NCBI GenBank assembly: GCA_022841625.1
Contig: JALHRD010000002.1
Location: 154,526-218,525 of the forward strand
DNA: 64,000 nt
Source: Xanthobacteraceae bacterium
GTDB taxonomy: Bacteria > Pseudomonadota > Alphaproteobacteria > Rhizobiales > Xanthobacteraceae
Direction: 5' to 3'
Shown here piece after piece: positions 8,115 to 16,759 of the stretch (its first letter is position 1; every line of letters begins with the position of its first letter). Made by a program: the position numbers and the translations under genes. The notes under the pieces were generated by a model. The model was not told the origin of the DNA. It saw nothing but the letters and a program-made list of their open reading frames with translations, and made no database searches.

Positions 8115-8501
8115 TCAGCGCTTGGAGTTCTCGGCGATGGATTCCGTGAGATGGGCGAGCGTTCGGCGCAAGCGGTCGTTTGGCAGCTTCGCGAAGGCCT
8201 TGAGCAATTGGACGGAATAAGGCAAGGCCAGCAGGTCGGTGACGACTTCATTCGAGACCGGCTTCTCAATATCGTTGATCGCATTGTCAAATAGGCGGTT
8301 CACCGGAACACCGAGCACCTCGGCAATCTTTTGTAACCGGCTGGAACCGACCCGGTTTACGCCCTTTTCGTACTTTTGGACTTGCTGGAACGTGACCCCC
8401 AGCGAATCGCCCAAGGCGGTCTGCGACAAGCCTTTGGCCGTGCGAAAAATACGAATATTGCTGCCCACCAGTCGGTCGACTGGTTCAATCCGCTTAGCCA
8501 T
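8115..8501 (-). CDS. XRE-family transcriptional regulator
   Basis: The product is 128 residues. Residues about 13-68 form a Cro/C1-type helix-turn-helix (IRIFRTAKGLSQTALGDSLGVTFQQVQKYEKGVNRVGSSRL), followed by a helical C-terminal domain of about 50 residues. This layout is common for short XRE regulators in Bradyrhizobium and relatives. It is the last gene of a minus-strand run that starts with luxI, separated from the preceding small gene by 69 bases. It may close a quorum-sensing operon or have its own promoter. Confidence 0.88.
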   Translation of the reverse strand: MAKRIEPVDRLVGSNIRIFRTAKGLSQTALGDSLGVTFQQVQKYEKGVNRVGSSRLQKIAEVLGVPVNRLFDNAINDIEKPVSNEVVTDLLALPYSVQLLKAFAKLPNDRLRRTLAHLTESIAENSKR

Positions 8502-8570
8502 CTTAAAGTGTCCCGCCCCAATTTCACCGATATCAATCGGGCTGAATTATTGGACACTCTGGCTAGCCGG

Positions 8571-8876
8571 TCAATGCACGAACGACGGATCGGCGCGACC
8601 TTTTGCAAGGCGCCGGGCCAGGGCGTCGGCGGCCGGAGAGGATAGGGTCATGTCGCCGTTTGCCTCAATTCGGACATTGACTGAGGCCGGATCGTCCTTT
8701 GCCAGCATGAGGAAGGCATAGAGCGCGGCGCGGACCGCGGCTGGAAGCGCGACGTACTGGCGCATGACCTCGACGAGATCGGCCTCGCCGCTCCAGTAAT
8801 AGAGCTCAATCATGCGCGCGGGGTTCTCGCACTCCTCGACAAGTTGCCGCAGGATGTCCTTGGGGTCGTGGGGCAT
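8571..8876 (-). CDS. Conserved-looking small acidic protein, unknown function
   Basis: The product is 101 residues and mostly helical (DILRQLVEECENPARMIELYYWSGEADLVEVMRQYVALP), with no signal peptide or membrane span and no family I can name. Codon use looks native. It lies 18 bases downstream of another small gene and in line with luxI and the PhyH-type dioxygenase, which suggests cotranscription. Its function is unknown. Confidence 0.65.
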   Translation of the reverse strand: MPHDPKDILRQLVEECENPARMIELYYWSGEADLVEVMRQYVALPAAVRAALYAFLMLAKDDPASVNVRIEANGDMTLSSPAADALARRLAKGRADPSFVH

Positions 8877-8894
8877 CTGGCTGTCCGCCTTAGA

Positions 8895-9119
8895 TCAACC
8901 TGATAATGGCTGCCGCGTGAGCGGTTCAGATTCAATGATGGCGTCGCGGCCGACGCTGTGCGTCAGTTCGAGCCGCGCCATGTGCAGCAGCAGAACGAAC
9001 AAGGGCAGGCGCATTTCGGCTCCCTCCAGCAGCGCATAATCGAGCAACATCTCGAGCGACTCGAGCGTGCGCGCGGAGGGGATCGGAGCCGCGGTTTCAT
9101 TGGCCTGTGTCATCGCCAC
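8895..9119 (-). CDS. Small helical protein, unknown function
   Basis: The product is 74 residues starting at GTG 9119, with AAAGGG six bases upstream; ATG 9113 is the alternative. The centre is a strongly amphipathic to hydrophobic helix (LEMLLDYALLEGAEMRLPLFVLLLHMARLEL). No domain is recognised. It sits between the PhyH-type dioxygenase (42-base gap) and another small gene (18-base gap) on the minus strand. A small adaptor or partner protein is possible but unsupported. Confidence 0.6.
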   Translation of the reverse strand: MAMTQANETAAPIPSARTLESLEMLLDYALLEGAEMRLPLFVLLLHMARLELTHSVGRDAIIESEPLTRQPLSG

Positions 9120-9161
9120 CGGACCCTTTGTTTCGAAATTCGGCGCCTGCCCATTGTTGCG

Positions 9162-10130
9162 TTAGGCCGCTTCCTGCTCGTGCCGCCGCCGCCAGACGAT
9201 CGGAAAATCCGGGCCGGTCAGTACGTCGCCGTCGTTGAGTCGTTGGGTATGGTGCAGTTGCTTCGGCGCCCACGGTCGGGTGAGGAAGCGTATGTCGTCG
9301 CCGCAATAGCGCAGCGAGGCTGCGCGTCGAACTTGGTAGCGGCTATTGTTGCCGCCGGCGCCATGAACGGTGCGGTAGTGATGGACGATGATGTCGCCGG
9401 GTTCAACGTCGAAGTGCACGATATCGTAGTCGGAGAGATGGCCTTCGATGTCGGGCAGGGATTCGCCCTCCGCGCCGGGCAGCGGCGTTTGCGAGATAAA
9501 GACATTCGGCTTGTAGAGCCGGCCGCTGCGATGCGAGCCGCGCCAATATTGGATGGTGCCGCTTTCCAGCGTGGCGGGATCGACTGGCATCCACAGCACG
9601 CAGCAATCATTGCCTTCGATTTCGAAGTAAGTTGCGTCCTGGTGGAAGGCGGTGCGCTCGCGGGTGCGCGGCTCCTTCACAAAGATCTGGTCGCCGAAGA
9701 AATTGACCTGTTCCGAGCCAAGCAATGCGCCGGCAATTTCGGGTCCCGGGCCGCTCATCGAGAACCGTCGAAACGCTTTGTGACGCGCGACAATGCCGGT
9801 GTCGAGCAGATAGCTGCCTTTGGCCTGCGCCATATCGTCAAACAGGAATGGCTTTCCGCTCGATTTTATGTGGTCCATGATGGCGGCGACATTGTGCTGG
9901 CCGCCGCTGTCGGCGCTGAGCTTTTCCTTGTCGTTGACTTCGGCGGCGCGGGTGATTTTGGTCAGGTCATAGCCGGCCGGGCTGTCATGGAGCGTCGCCA
10001 CCGCGTCGTCGATACAACGGCGGAGTTCGTTGACGGCTGCCAGCGAAAGGATGCCGCGCAGCAAGACAACGCCAGCGGTGTGGTAGGCATTGATTTCATC
10101 GCGTGTGATGGGGCGTGCTAACTTGGTCAT
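9162..10130 (-). CDS. Phytanoyl-CoA dioxygenase (PhyH) family protein
   Basis: ATG 10130 is preceded by GGAGG; a longer frame to 10235 adds an unlikely Arg/Pro-rich start. The 322-residue product is a PhyH-like Fe(II)/2-oxoglutarate oxygenase. An FHQDATYFEIEG segment carries the HxD iron ligands, and the distal His is in DIIVHHYRTVHGAGGNNSRYQVR, whose Arg would hold 2-oxoglutarate. Members hydroxylate fatty acyl-CoAs, ectoine, antibiotics and small acids, so the substrate is open. The gene begins 31 bases after luxI on the same strand, which points to a hydroxylation step made with, or controlled by, the quorum signal. Confidence 0.9.
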   Translation of the reverse strand: MTKLARPITRDEINAYHTAGVVLLRGILSLAAVNELRRCIDDAVATLHDSPAGYDLTKITRAAEVNDKEKLSADSGGQHNVAAIMDHIKSSGKPFLFDDMAQAKGSYLLDTGIVARHKAFRRFSMSGPGPEIAGALLGSEQVNFFGDQIFVKEPRTRERTAFHQDATYFEIEGNDCCVLWMPVDPATLESGTIQYWRGSHRSGRLYKPNVFISQTPLPGAEGESLPDIEGHLSDYDIVHFDVEPGDIIVHHYRTVHGAGGNNSRYQVRRAASLRYCGDDIRFLTRPWAPKQLHHTQRLNDGDVLTGPDFPIVWRRRHEQEAA

Positions 10131-10161
10131 GGGTACCTCCCGGATGAACGAATGTGAACGC

Positions 10162-10824
10162 TTAGTGCAGGGATGCGATGGCCGGTTCTTGCCGTGGTTC
10201 GTGCAGCGTCGGGACGGCGAGACCGTCGCCGCCATAGGCGCGGATGTCGTCTAGGACCTGGTCCGTGATCGGCCAGCGGAACGCCACGCAGTCGCCGCCG
10301 CCCGGAACGCCGCGGCCGCCGCCGAATGGATGCGACAGCCCCAGCGGGATGGTTTGTGGCGTAATCTCGACAAAGCTTGAAAGGGTTCCAGAATCGACAA
10401 CAGCTTGCAGATGCGACAAATTCTTGTTCATGCACCATTCAACCAGTGTGGTCAGGAGCCGCAATTTGGCCTGGCGGTTTCCCTCGCGGGTCTTGCGCGA
10501 CGGCAAGACGATATAGCGCGTGGCTTCGTAGATACTGGGATCGCGGGGAGAAAGTCCGTTCTCGACAAGATGTGGAAAGTAATCGGCCAGCAGTGACGAC
10601 TGCATGGTCGGTGTCATCCGCACCGAGCCTTCGATGGTGCCGTCGTCGTTGAGATCGAGAAAGTAGTAAGCATTGTCGGTGTCGTATTGATCGATCTCCA
10701 TCCCTTGCATGGACGGTAGCGACCAGCCGCGGCCGCGCACAAAAATTTGATGGCGCAGGCGAAACAGCTTATCGAACAGCGCGGCATGCTCGCGCCGTTG
10801 ACTTCCCTTGAGAATGAGGACCAT
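10162..10824 (-). CDS. Acyl-homoserine-lactone synthase, LuxI family
   Basis: This 220-residue protein carries the invariant LuxI residues in register: R24, F28 and W34 (FRLRHQIFVRGRGW), E43, D45 and D48 (GMEIDQYDTD), R69 (GSVRM), E100 and R103 (YEATRYIV). The family joins an acyl group, from acyl-ACP or in the Bradyrhizobium/Rhodopseudomonas branch from acyl- or aryl-CoA, to S-adenosylmethionine to make an AHL signal. The chain cannot be named from sequence alone. A matching luxR gene lies 260 bases upstream on the same strand, with a lux-box-like dyad between. Confidence 0.95.
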   Translation of the reverse strand: MVLILKGSQRREHAALFDKLFRLRHQIFVRGRGWSLPSMQGMEIDQYDTDNAYYFLDLNDDGTIEGSVRMTPTMQSSLLADYFPHLVENGLSPRDPSIYEATRYIVLPSRKTREGNRQAKLRLLTTLVEWCMNKNLSHLQAVVDSGTLSSFVEITPQTIPLGLSHPFGGGRGVPGGGDCVAFRWPITDQVLDDIRAYGGDGLAVPTLHEPRQEPAIASLH

Positions 10825-10876
10825 GGCGTTCTCCCGTCGATGGAACGGGACTGTGTTTGAGAAACGCCGGGCCGGG

Positions 10877-10896
10877 TATCCTGGATTTCTAGGAGA
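10877..10896 (-). promoter_or_regulatory. Possible lux-box-like dyad upstream of luxI
   Basis: TATCCTGGATTTCTAGGAGA is an imperfect 20-bp dyad centred about 62 bases before the luxI start, with half sites CCTGG and CTAGG. Size and position fit a LuxR-type operator. It does not match the classical Vibrio lux box closely, and rhizobial boxes vary, so this is tentative. Confidence 0.35.
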
Positions 10897-11084
10897 AATG
10901 CCGCATAATTATTTTTTTGTGGACCCTTGCAATGATCGGCGCCTCGTCAGTCATGGTCGGGCTCAACCCGTCAACGACGGGTGTCGACGCGCAGTGCCTC
11001 GACCGGGCACATCCTTGATTTGAATTCACGATTGGCGACATGGACGCACGCGTTGTGACGCTTTGAACGAAGCCGACAATGGTG

Positions 11085-11831
11085 CTATAGCGCGATCTCG
11101 CCAAGACGGAGGGCCTGCACCACGGCATAGGTGCGGCGGATGGCATCGAGCTTATGCTTGGCGTTTTCGATATGGGTTGCCACGGTCGTTGCGCCGATAT
11201 TCAGGATTTCGCCGATTTCGTCGTCGGTCTTTCCGCTCGCGACCCAGTGCATGATTTCGCGCTCGCGGCGGGTCAAGGGCTGATGCTGCGGGGCATCCTC
11301 CCGCACCTTGTCGCGCAAGGCCCGCCGCAATGCGTGATGGCTATAGATGCCAACGATCTCAAGGGCAGCGCGAGCGCGTGGCGATAGATTTGGATCTAGT
11401 CCGCACGGACAAAAGATCGAAACCTCGCCCGAGACGGTCACGATCGGGATAAGCAAGCCGTCGCGCGCGCCGAATTCACGGCCTTCGTCCATGATGGCTT
11501 TTTCCGATTTCTTAAGCACGCGGCGTTTGCGGATATCGCTCCAGGAGTAGGGGGCTGTCGTATATCGCAATTCGGTGACCGCCGGATCCTCGAAGACATA
11601 GTTCTTCTCGGCATACCGATCGACGAATTGCTGCGGACGAGTGTTGAGCTGAATGCAGTCCTTCAATTCTTTGCCGGGGCCTGGCAGCGACAAGCTTGTA
11701 ACGCAGGAAAAGCCGAACCACTCCAATTCCTCGACAATGCGGCGGCTGATCGCATCGTAGTTTGTAAGCTGCTGAATCGCCTGGACAAAATCCAGGGTGC
11801 GCTTGCCGTAGGCGTCACTCTCGAAGCTCAT
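11085..11831 (-). CDS. LuxR-family AHL-responsive transcriptional regulator
   Basis: Starting at ATG 11831, with GGTGGGA upstream, the protein has 248 residues. The N-terminal autoinducer-binding domain keeps Y73, D82, P83 and W97 of the ligand pocket (RYAEKNYVFEDPAV, APYSWSD) and the GARDGLLIP glycine turn. The position of the usual Trp that contacts the lactone (PEEWxxxY) is F69 (PQQFVDRY). The C-terminal HTH runs from about 185 (LTRREREIMHWVASGKTDDEIGEILN). It should control the luxI operon immediately downstream. The order luxR then luxI on one strand is the usual rhizobial arrangement. Confidence 0.93.
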   Translation of the reverse strand: MSFESDAYGKRTLDFVQAIQQLTNYDAISRRIVEELEWFGFSCVTSLSLPGPGKELKDCIQLNTRPQQFVDRYAEKNYVFEDPAVTELRYTTAPYSWSDIRKRRVLKKSEKAIMDEGREFGARDGLLIPIVTVSGEVSIFCPCGLDPNLSPRARAALEIVGIYSHHALRRALRDKVREDAPQHQPLTRREREIMHWVASGKTDDEIGEILNIGATTVATHIENAKHKLDAIRRTYAVVQALRLGEIAL

Positions 11832-11939
11832 CACATCCCACCTGAAACCCCTATCGGTTAGCCTAGCGACAGAAGCGATCGCTTGTCCAGAAGCGAAATC
11901 AAATCCAAGATCAAAGTGCCGCGGCTTGGCTCAGGCGGC

Positions 11940-13016
11940 CTAACCCAGCGCCCGCGCCATGCCTTCGATTATGTCGGCGAAATCGGCGAGCGCGTTGAGC
12001 CGCGGCTGCGCGGCGATATGCGGCGTCAGAATGACGTTTTTCAATTGCAGAAGCTCGTCGTCGTCGCGCATCGGCGCTTGGTAGAGTGGATCAAGCGCAA
12101 ATCCGCCAAGGTGACCTGATTTCAGCGCCGCGATCAGCGCGGCACGCTCGATCACGTCCGGGCGCGACACATTGACGATGAACGCGCCCGGTTTCATGTG
12201 GGCGAGTCGGGCGGCGTCGATCAGGTTGCGAGTCGATGGGCTTTCCGGCAGCTGGGGAATCAACCAGTCGGCCTCGGCCAGGAGCGTATCGAGCGGCGTA
12301 AAGGTTGCGCCGAAAGCGCGCTCGTCCGTCTCCGGCAGTCGGCGGCGCTGGAAATAGAGTACGCGCATGCCGAAGGCGCTGGCACGGATGGCGATCTCGC
12401 GGCCGATCTCGCCGAGACCGATCAGTCCCAGCGTCGCGCCGTGCAGCATACGGACGCCGCCAATGCGCCCCCAATTCGAATTGGGTGTGTGTTGGCGGTC
12501 GAACGGCCGATAGGGGTAGCCCGCGTCGTCCAGTTGCTCCGCGCTGACACGGCCGATCAGGCGATCGAGCTTGCGCGCCTGGGTCAGCATCAGGGCGATG
12601 GCATGTTCGGCGCAGGCGATATTGGCGCGGCGGCGGATGGTCAGCACGGTCACGCCGCGCTCCGCGCAGGCGGCGGTATCGATGCCAACGACGCCAGCGC
12701 CGTATTTTTGAACGAGCCTCAGCTTCGGCGCCAAGGCGAGCTCATCGCGTCCGATCGTGAGCGCTTCGATCGCGACCGCGTCCGCTTCCGAGAGCGCGTC
12801 ATGCAGTTCAGCTTGCATTTCGACCATTCGCACCTTGGCCGGAAACAGTCCCCGCGCGCGCGACTGCACACGCGCGCAATAGCCGGCGAAATCCGGCTCT
12901 TCATGGGCAAAAAAATCGGCAAATGCTGCGTAACGCTCCGGCGCGACCGCAGGATCGAGCATGACCTGCAATACGCGCAGGAACGGATCGTTTTCGACCA
13001 CCAGCAGGGGACGCAC
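11940..13016 (-). CDS. D-isomer-specific 2-hydroxyacid dehydrogenase family protein
   Basis: The frame starts at GTG 13016 and gives 358 residues. It has the NAD-binding GLGEIG loop (200-205), catalytic R285 (VNVSRPDVI) and H333 (LTPHIAA). The acid that partners the His, normally the Glu in a DVFxxEP motif, falls on A314 (LDPLYQAPM). The protein may be a weak or altered oxidoreductase. It is the last gene of an operon beginning with a Dpp/Opp-type importer and starts 8 bases after the CMD-family gene, so it probably acts on a breakdown product of the imported compound. Confidence 0.85.
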   Translation of the reverse strand: MRPLLVVENDPFLRVLQVMLDPAVAPERYAAFADFFAHEEPDFAGYCARVQSRARGLFPAKVRMVEMQAELHDALSEADAVAIEALTIGRDELALAPKLRLVQKYGAGVVGIDTAACAERGVTVLTIRRRANIACAEHAIALMLTQARKLDRLIGRVSAEQLDDAGYPYRPFDRQHTPNSNWGRIGGVRMLHGATLGLIGLGEIGREIAIRASAFGMRVLYFQRRRLPETDERAFGATFTPLDTLLAEADWLIPQLPESPSTRNLIDAARLAHMKPGAFIVNVSRPDVIERAALIAALKSGHLGGFALDPLYQAPMRDDDELLQLKNVILTPHIAAQPRLNALADFADIIEGMARALG

Positions 13017-13024
13017 GATGTTAC

Positions 13025-13561
13025 TCAGGTATGATGCGGTTCGGGGTCGATTTGCAGCGCCTGGCCGACCCGCGTGTGCATATTATAGGTGCCGATCAGG
13101 ACCGTCAGCTCGACGATCTGGCGTTCGTTGAAATGCTCGCGCAGTTCGGCAAATACCGCATCAGGAACGTCGATGTCGCGGGTCATGGCGTCGGCATAGG
13201 CCAGCGCGGCACGTTCGCGGGCGCTGAAATGCGATGTGGCGCGCCAGTCGGCCAAGGAATCGCATTCCTCCTTGGTGAGCCCTTCCGGCGCGGTCAATTC
13301 AGGCACGTGCTGCTTCACCACATAGGCGCAGCGGTTGAGATAGCCGATGCGGACGATCACGATTTCCCGCAATCGGCCATCAAGATCGACCTTCCAGCGC
13401 ACCACATTGACAAGATCGAGCCAAACGCTGGCCACCTCCGGTGTGTGCATCAGCGTTTTATAGACATTGATGACAGTGCCGCGCCGGCCCTTGCGAATGC
13501 GCTCGATCAGCGCCGCCTGGTCCGGACAGTCCTCCGGCTGGATCAATTTCACCCGTGCCAT
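13025..13561 (-). CDS. Carboxymuconolactone decarboxylase (CMD) family protein
   Basis: The product is 178 residues from ATG 13561; an in-frame GTG lies three codons upstream. It has the helical CMD/AhpD fold: VDLDGRLREIVIVRIGYLNRCAYVVKQHVPELTAPEGLTKEE, then SARERAALAYADAMTRDIDVPDAVFAELREHF and the closing ELTVLIGTYNMHTRVGQAL. The AhpD CxxC redox pair is absent; one Cys and a His (RCAYVVKQH) remain. It therefore belongs to the CMD side of the family and may be a decarboxylase or hydrolase in a catabolic route. It lies between the enolase-superfamily enzyme and the dehydrogenase in the same operon. Confidence 0.85.
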   Translation of the reverse strand: MARVKLIQPEDCPDQAALIERIRKGRRGTVINVYKTLMHTPEVASVWLDLVNVVRWKVDLDGRLREIVIVRIGYLNRCAYVVKQHVPELTAPEGLTKEECDSLADWRATSHFSARERAALAYADAMTRDIDVPDAVFAELREHFNERQIVELTVLIGTYNMHTRVGQALQIDPEPHHT

Positions 13562-13580
13562 GGTTCTCACTTTTGAATTG

Positions 13581-14732
13581 CTACTTCACCCGGAACCGCG
13601 CGACCGCCGCTTCGTCGACTTCGACGCCAAGGCCGGTACCTGTCGGCAGCCCGACCGCGTGGTCGTGAATGGTCAGTGGGCGCCGCACGATATCCTCCGC
13701 CAGATAGAAATGCGTGAGGCTCACGCCCCAGTCGATATTCGGAACCGCGCAGGCCAGGTGCACGGCGGCCGCCGTTGCGACGCTCGATTCCGCGATCTTG
13801 GCGGCGACATTGACCTTGAGGCGCAGCCGCTGGCAGAGTCTGGCCGCCGCGCAAGCGGTGCTGAAGCCACCCAGCTTGATCAGCTTGAGCGAAACACCGG
13901 CCGCGCCGGCGCGGGCATTGCTGGTGACGTCGGCGAGTGCATGAATGCCCTCGTCGATGCCAAGCGGCACGCGCAGCCGCGCCAGGATCTTGAGGCCCGC
14001 GAGGTCATCATGTGGCAATGGCTGTTCGACAAAGGCGAGCCCGGCCTTGCGGGTGCGCTTGATATAGCGCTTGGCATTGGCGAGCGTCAGGCCGCCATTG
14101 GCGTCGGCGCACAGCGGCACGCGCGGGCCGAGCGCGTCCCGAACGGCGAGCGTGCTGGCGATCTCATCGGCCAATGGCTTGACGCCGATCTTGAGCTTGA
14201 AGAAATGGAAGCCCTCGCGTTGCTTGGCGTGCGCTTCGGCAATGTCCTGGTCCGGTGTGGCATTGCCGAGCAGCCACATCGGGCGGACCGTCAGACGTTT
14301 TGGCTTCGCCGCGACGACATCGATCAGCCGCCGGCCGTCGGCGCGGCAGGTCAGGTCGAGCAGCGCCATTTCGATGGCGGAATGCGCACCGGGATTGCCC
14401 ACCAGGGCGCGGTGCAGCGCCGGGATGAGGGTCGGGTGGTTATGCGCATCCTGACCGATCAGCGCCGGCGCGAGATGGTCGCGCACCGCCGCAACCAGCC
14501 CGCCCAATGTGTCGCCGGTCATGGTTGGGGCGGAGGCGGCCTCGCCCCAGCCCACGCTGCCATTGGCGGCCTCGATCCGCACCAGCAGGTTCTCGGCCTT
14601 AGCGATGGTAATGCCCGACATCTTCATCGGACTCTTGAGCGGTAGCGCCACCGGAATGGCGTCGACACGGCGGATCGGCAGCGGCGAATGCGCTGCGCTG
14701 TTCGTTGTTTTTGCTGGTGACCGCTCCGGCAT
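13581..14732 (-). CDS. Enolase-superfamily enzyme, muconate-lactonizing/racemase subgroup
   Basis: The 383-residue product has the capping domain followed by the modified TIM barrel. Catalytic K179 and K181 (FKLKIG) and the metal ligands D210 (CADANGG), E236 (VEQPL) and D260 (GIDEG) are in order. The second-side lysine lies in SLKLIKLGG. This is the MLE-like layout used by cycloisomerases, dipeptide epimerases and N-acylamino acid racemases. The adjacent oligopeptide-type ABC importer would fit a dipeptide or lactone substrate, but this is inference. It starts 12 bases after the permease gene. Confidence 0.9.
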   Translation of the reverse strand: MPERSPAKTTNSAAHSPLPIRRVDAIPVALPLKSPMKMSGITIAKAENLLVRIEAANGSVGWGEAASAPTMTGDTLGGLVAAVRDHLAPALIGQDAHNHPTLIPALHRALVGNPGAHSAIEMALLDLTCRADGRRLIDVVAAKPKRLTVRPMWLLGNATPDQDIAEAHAKQREGFHFFKLKIGVKPLADEIASTLAVRDALGPRVPLCADANGGLTLANAKRYIKRTRKAGLAFVEQPLPHDDLAGLKILARLRVPLGIDEGIHALADVTSNARAGAAGVSLKLIKLGGFSTACAAARLCQRLRLKVNVAAKIAESSVATAAAVHLACAVPNIDWGVSLTHFYLAEDIVRRPLTIHDHAVGLPTGTGLGVEVDEAAVARFRVK

Positions 14733-14744
14733 CGGAGCGGGAGC

Positions 14745-15638
14745 TTACACCTTGAACCGCGGGTCGAGATAGTCGCGTAGGCTATCGCCGAACAGATTGA
14801 AGGCGAATACCGCCAGGCTGATCGCCAAGCCCGGGAACAGGATCAGCCACGGCGCCTCGCGATAGAAGTCGGCGGCATTGCCGGACAGCATGAGCCCCCA
14901 GGCCGGCGTCGGCTCGGTGACTCCAAGGCCGAGGAACGACAACGAGGCTTCCAGCAGGATCGCCTGCGCCATGAAGGCGGTGAACATGATCAGGTAGGGC
15001 GCCGCGACGTTGGGCGCCATATGGCGGAAGATAATGCGGCTGTCGGAATAACCGGCGGCGCGGGCGGCGTCGATATAAGGCATGACCCGGATGCTGAGCG
15101 CAGCCGCGCGCACGACTCGGCACACCCGCGGTACGATCGGGATGGCGATGGCGACAATCAGATTGATGTCGATCCCGAAGATCACAGCGGTTTTCAGCGC
15201 CGCGACCACGACCAGCGCCAGGACGATGATCGGAAATGCCAGCAGGATATCCATGAAGCGCTGGATCCAATCGTCGATCCGGCCGCCGAAATAGGCCGAT
15301 GCAATGCCGAGAATGGCGCCGAGCGTTGCGCCGAAAAACGACGAGGTGAGGCTGATCACCAGCGCGGTACGCGCGCCGTGAATGATGCGGGAGAAGATAT
15401 CGCGGCCGTAAGCATCGGTTCCGGCCCAATGTTCCCATGACGGCGGTTGCAGAATGGCGGCGAAATCAATGCGCAGCGGGTCATGGGGCGACACCCACTC
15501 CGAGAAAATGCCGGCAACCGTCATCAGCAAGATGATGACGAAACTCAGCGCTCCGAGTGGCTGCTGCGCGGCAAAGTCGCGAATCGCGCCGCGTGGGCGG
15601 CTTGCGGTCGAAGCGGGTGGGGAGGCGATCGCGGTCAT
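14745..15638 (-). CDS. ABC transporter permease, DppC/OppC type
   Basis: The 297-residue product has six predicted membrane helices. The N-terminal OppC core is visible (VSPHDPLRIDFAAILQPPSWEHWAGTDAYGRDIFSRIIHGARTAL), as is the cytoplasmic coupling loop (IDAARAAGYSDSRIIFRHMAPN). The ATG overlaps the stop of the partner permease (ATGA), so the two are coupled. Together with the binding protein and the double ATPase it forms an importer for peptides, nickel-like complexes or other solutes; the substrate is unknown. Confidence 0.93.
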   Translation of the reverse strand: MTAIASPPASTASRPRGAIRDFAAQQPLGALSFVIILLMTVAGIFSEWVSPHDPLRIDFAAILQPPSWEHWAGTDAYGRDIFSRIIHGARTALVISLTSSFFGATLGAILGIASAYFGGRIDDWIQRFMDILLAFPIIVLALVVVAALKTAVIFGIDINLIVAIAIPIVPRVCRVVRAAALSIRVMPYIDAARAAGYSDSRIIFRHMAPNVAAPYLIMFTAFMAQAILLEASLSFLGLGVTEPTPAWGLMLSGNAADFYREAPWLILFPGLAISLAVFAFNLFGDSLRDYLDPRFKV

Positions 15639-16591
15639 GTCCCGTACCTGATGCGCGGGTCAAACACAGCATAGAGCAGGTCGACAATCAGATTGACGAA
15701 GATGTAGGCGACCGCCAGCATCATCACCATGCCTTGAATTAAGGTGAAATCGCTGCGCGATACGCTCTGCACGAACAGTTTGCCGATGCCGTTGAGGTTG
15801 AACACCTGCTCGGTGACCACCAGCCCGCCGATCAAAAAAGCGAATTCGATGCCGATCACGGTGATCGCGGGCAGTAGCGCGTTGCGCAAGGCGTGCCGCG
15901 AGATCACCTTGTTCTCGAAGACGCCTTTGGCGCGCGCGGTGCGGATGTAGTCTTCGTTGAGAACTTCGAGCAGCGAAGAACGGATCATGCGCGCAACCAC
16001 CGCGCAATAACGGTAGCCGACCGCCATCGCCGGCCAGATGAGCTGGGTCAGATTGGCGACGGGATCGACGTGAATCGGCGTGAAGGTGATCGGTGGCAAC
16101 CAATTATAGTAATACAGCAGCGCCATCATGATCAGCATGCCGAACCAGAACGACGGAATCGAAAGTCCGCCGATTGTCACGATACGCACGACATAGTCCA
16201 CCCAGGTGCCGCGCATCAGCGCTGCCATGGTTCCCAAGGGAATCGCGAGCAGCACCGCAAAGATCGTGGCCATGATCGCGACCTGGAGCGACAGCGCAAG
16301 CCGTAACGAAATCTCCTCGGTCACGGGCCGTTCGGTCCACAGCGAGATGCCGAGATCGAGCTTTGCCAATCCGTACATATAGTCGCCGAATTGGTAGATC
16401 AGCGGCTTGTCGAGACCGAACCGCTTGCGTTCGGCATCGATCACCTCCTGCGATACCGTGCCGCCGTCGCCGCGTAGTTTGACCTCGATCACGTCGCCCG
16501 GCACCACCCGCAGCATGAAAAATACCAGCACCGCTACCCCGAGCAGGGTGGGGATCACCATCAGCAGTCGTTGGAGCGTGTAGCGAAGCAT
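15635..16591 (-). CDS. ABC transporter permease, DppB/OppB type
   Basis: The 318-residue product opens with the typical MLRYTLQRLLMVIPTLLGV helix and has the periplasmic GLDKPLIYQFGDYMYGLAKLDLG segment. The coupling loop is EVLNEDYIRTARAKGVFENKVISRHALRNALLP. It pairs with the overlapping DppC-like gene. A mosaic of palindromic repeats separates it from the upstream binding-protein gene. Confidence 0.93.
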   Translation of the reverse strand: MLRYTLQRLLMVIPTLLGVAVLVFFMLRVVPGDVIEVKLRGDGGTVSQEVIDAERKRFGLDKPLIYQFGDYMYGLAKLDLGISLWTERPVTEEISLRLALSLQVAIMATIFAVLLAIPLGTMAALMRGTWVDYVVRIVTIGGLSIPSFWFGMLIMMALLYYYNWLPPITFTPIHVDPVANLTQLIWPAMAVGYRYCAVVARMIRSSLLEVLNEDYIRTARAKGVFENKVISRHALRNALLPAITVIGIEFAFLIGGLVVTEQVFNLNGIGKLFVQSVSRSDFTLIQGMVMMLAVAYIFVNLIVDLLYAVFDPRIRYGT

Positions 16592-16602
16592 TTGATTTGT
16601 CT

Positions 16603-16753
16603 CGTGTCCCGGGCGCAGTGCAGCATGAGCGAAGCGAAATGATGCGCTGCAGACCCGGGATCCCGGTTACGCAAGCGATACAATAAACCGGGGTCCCGGA
16701 TCAGCAGCGCGCCGCTTCGCAAGAGCTTCGCGCTGCGCTGCGTCCGGGACACG
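16603..16753. repeat. Intergenic palindromic mosaic in the transporter operon
   Basis: The outer arms 16603-16623 and 16733-16753 are reverse complements at 19 of 21 positions (core GTCCCGG...CCGGGAC). Inside are further CCCGGG-containing half-palindromes (near 16662 and 16690). GTCCCGGAT..GTCCGGGAC repeats are common between genes in Bradyrhizobiaceae. The position between binding-protein and permease genes could allow unequal expression within the operon. Confidence 0.8.
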
Positions 16754-16759
16754 CCGGCG

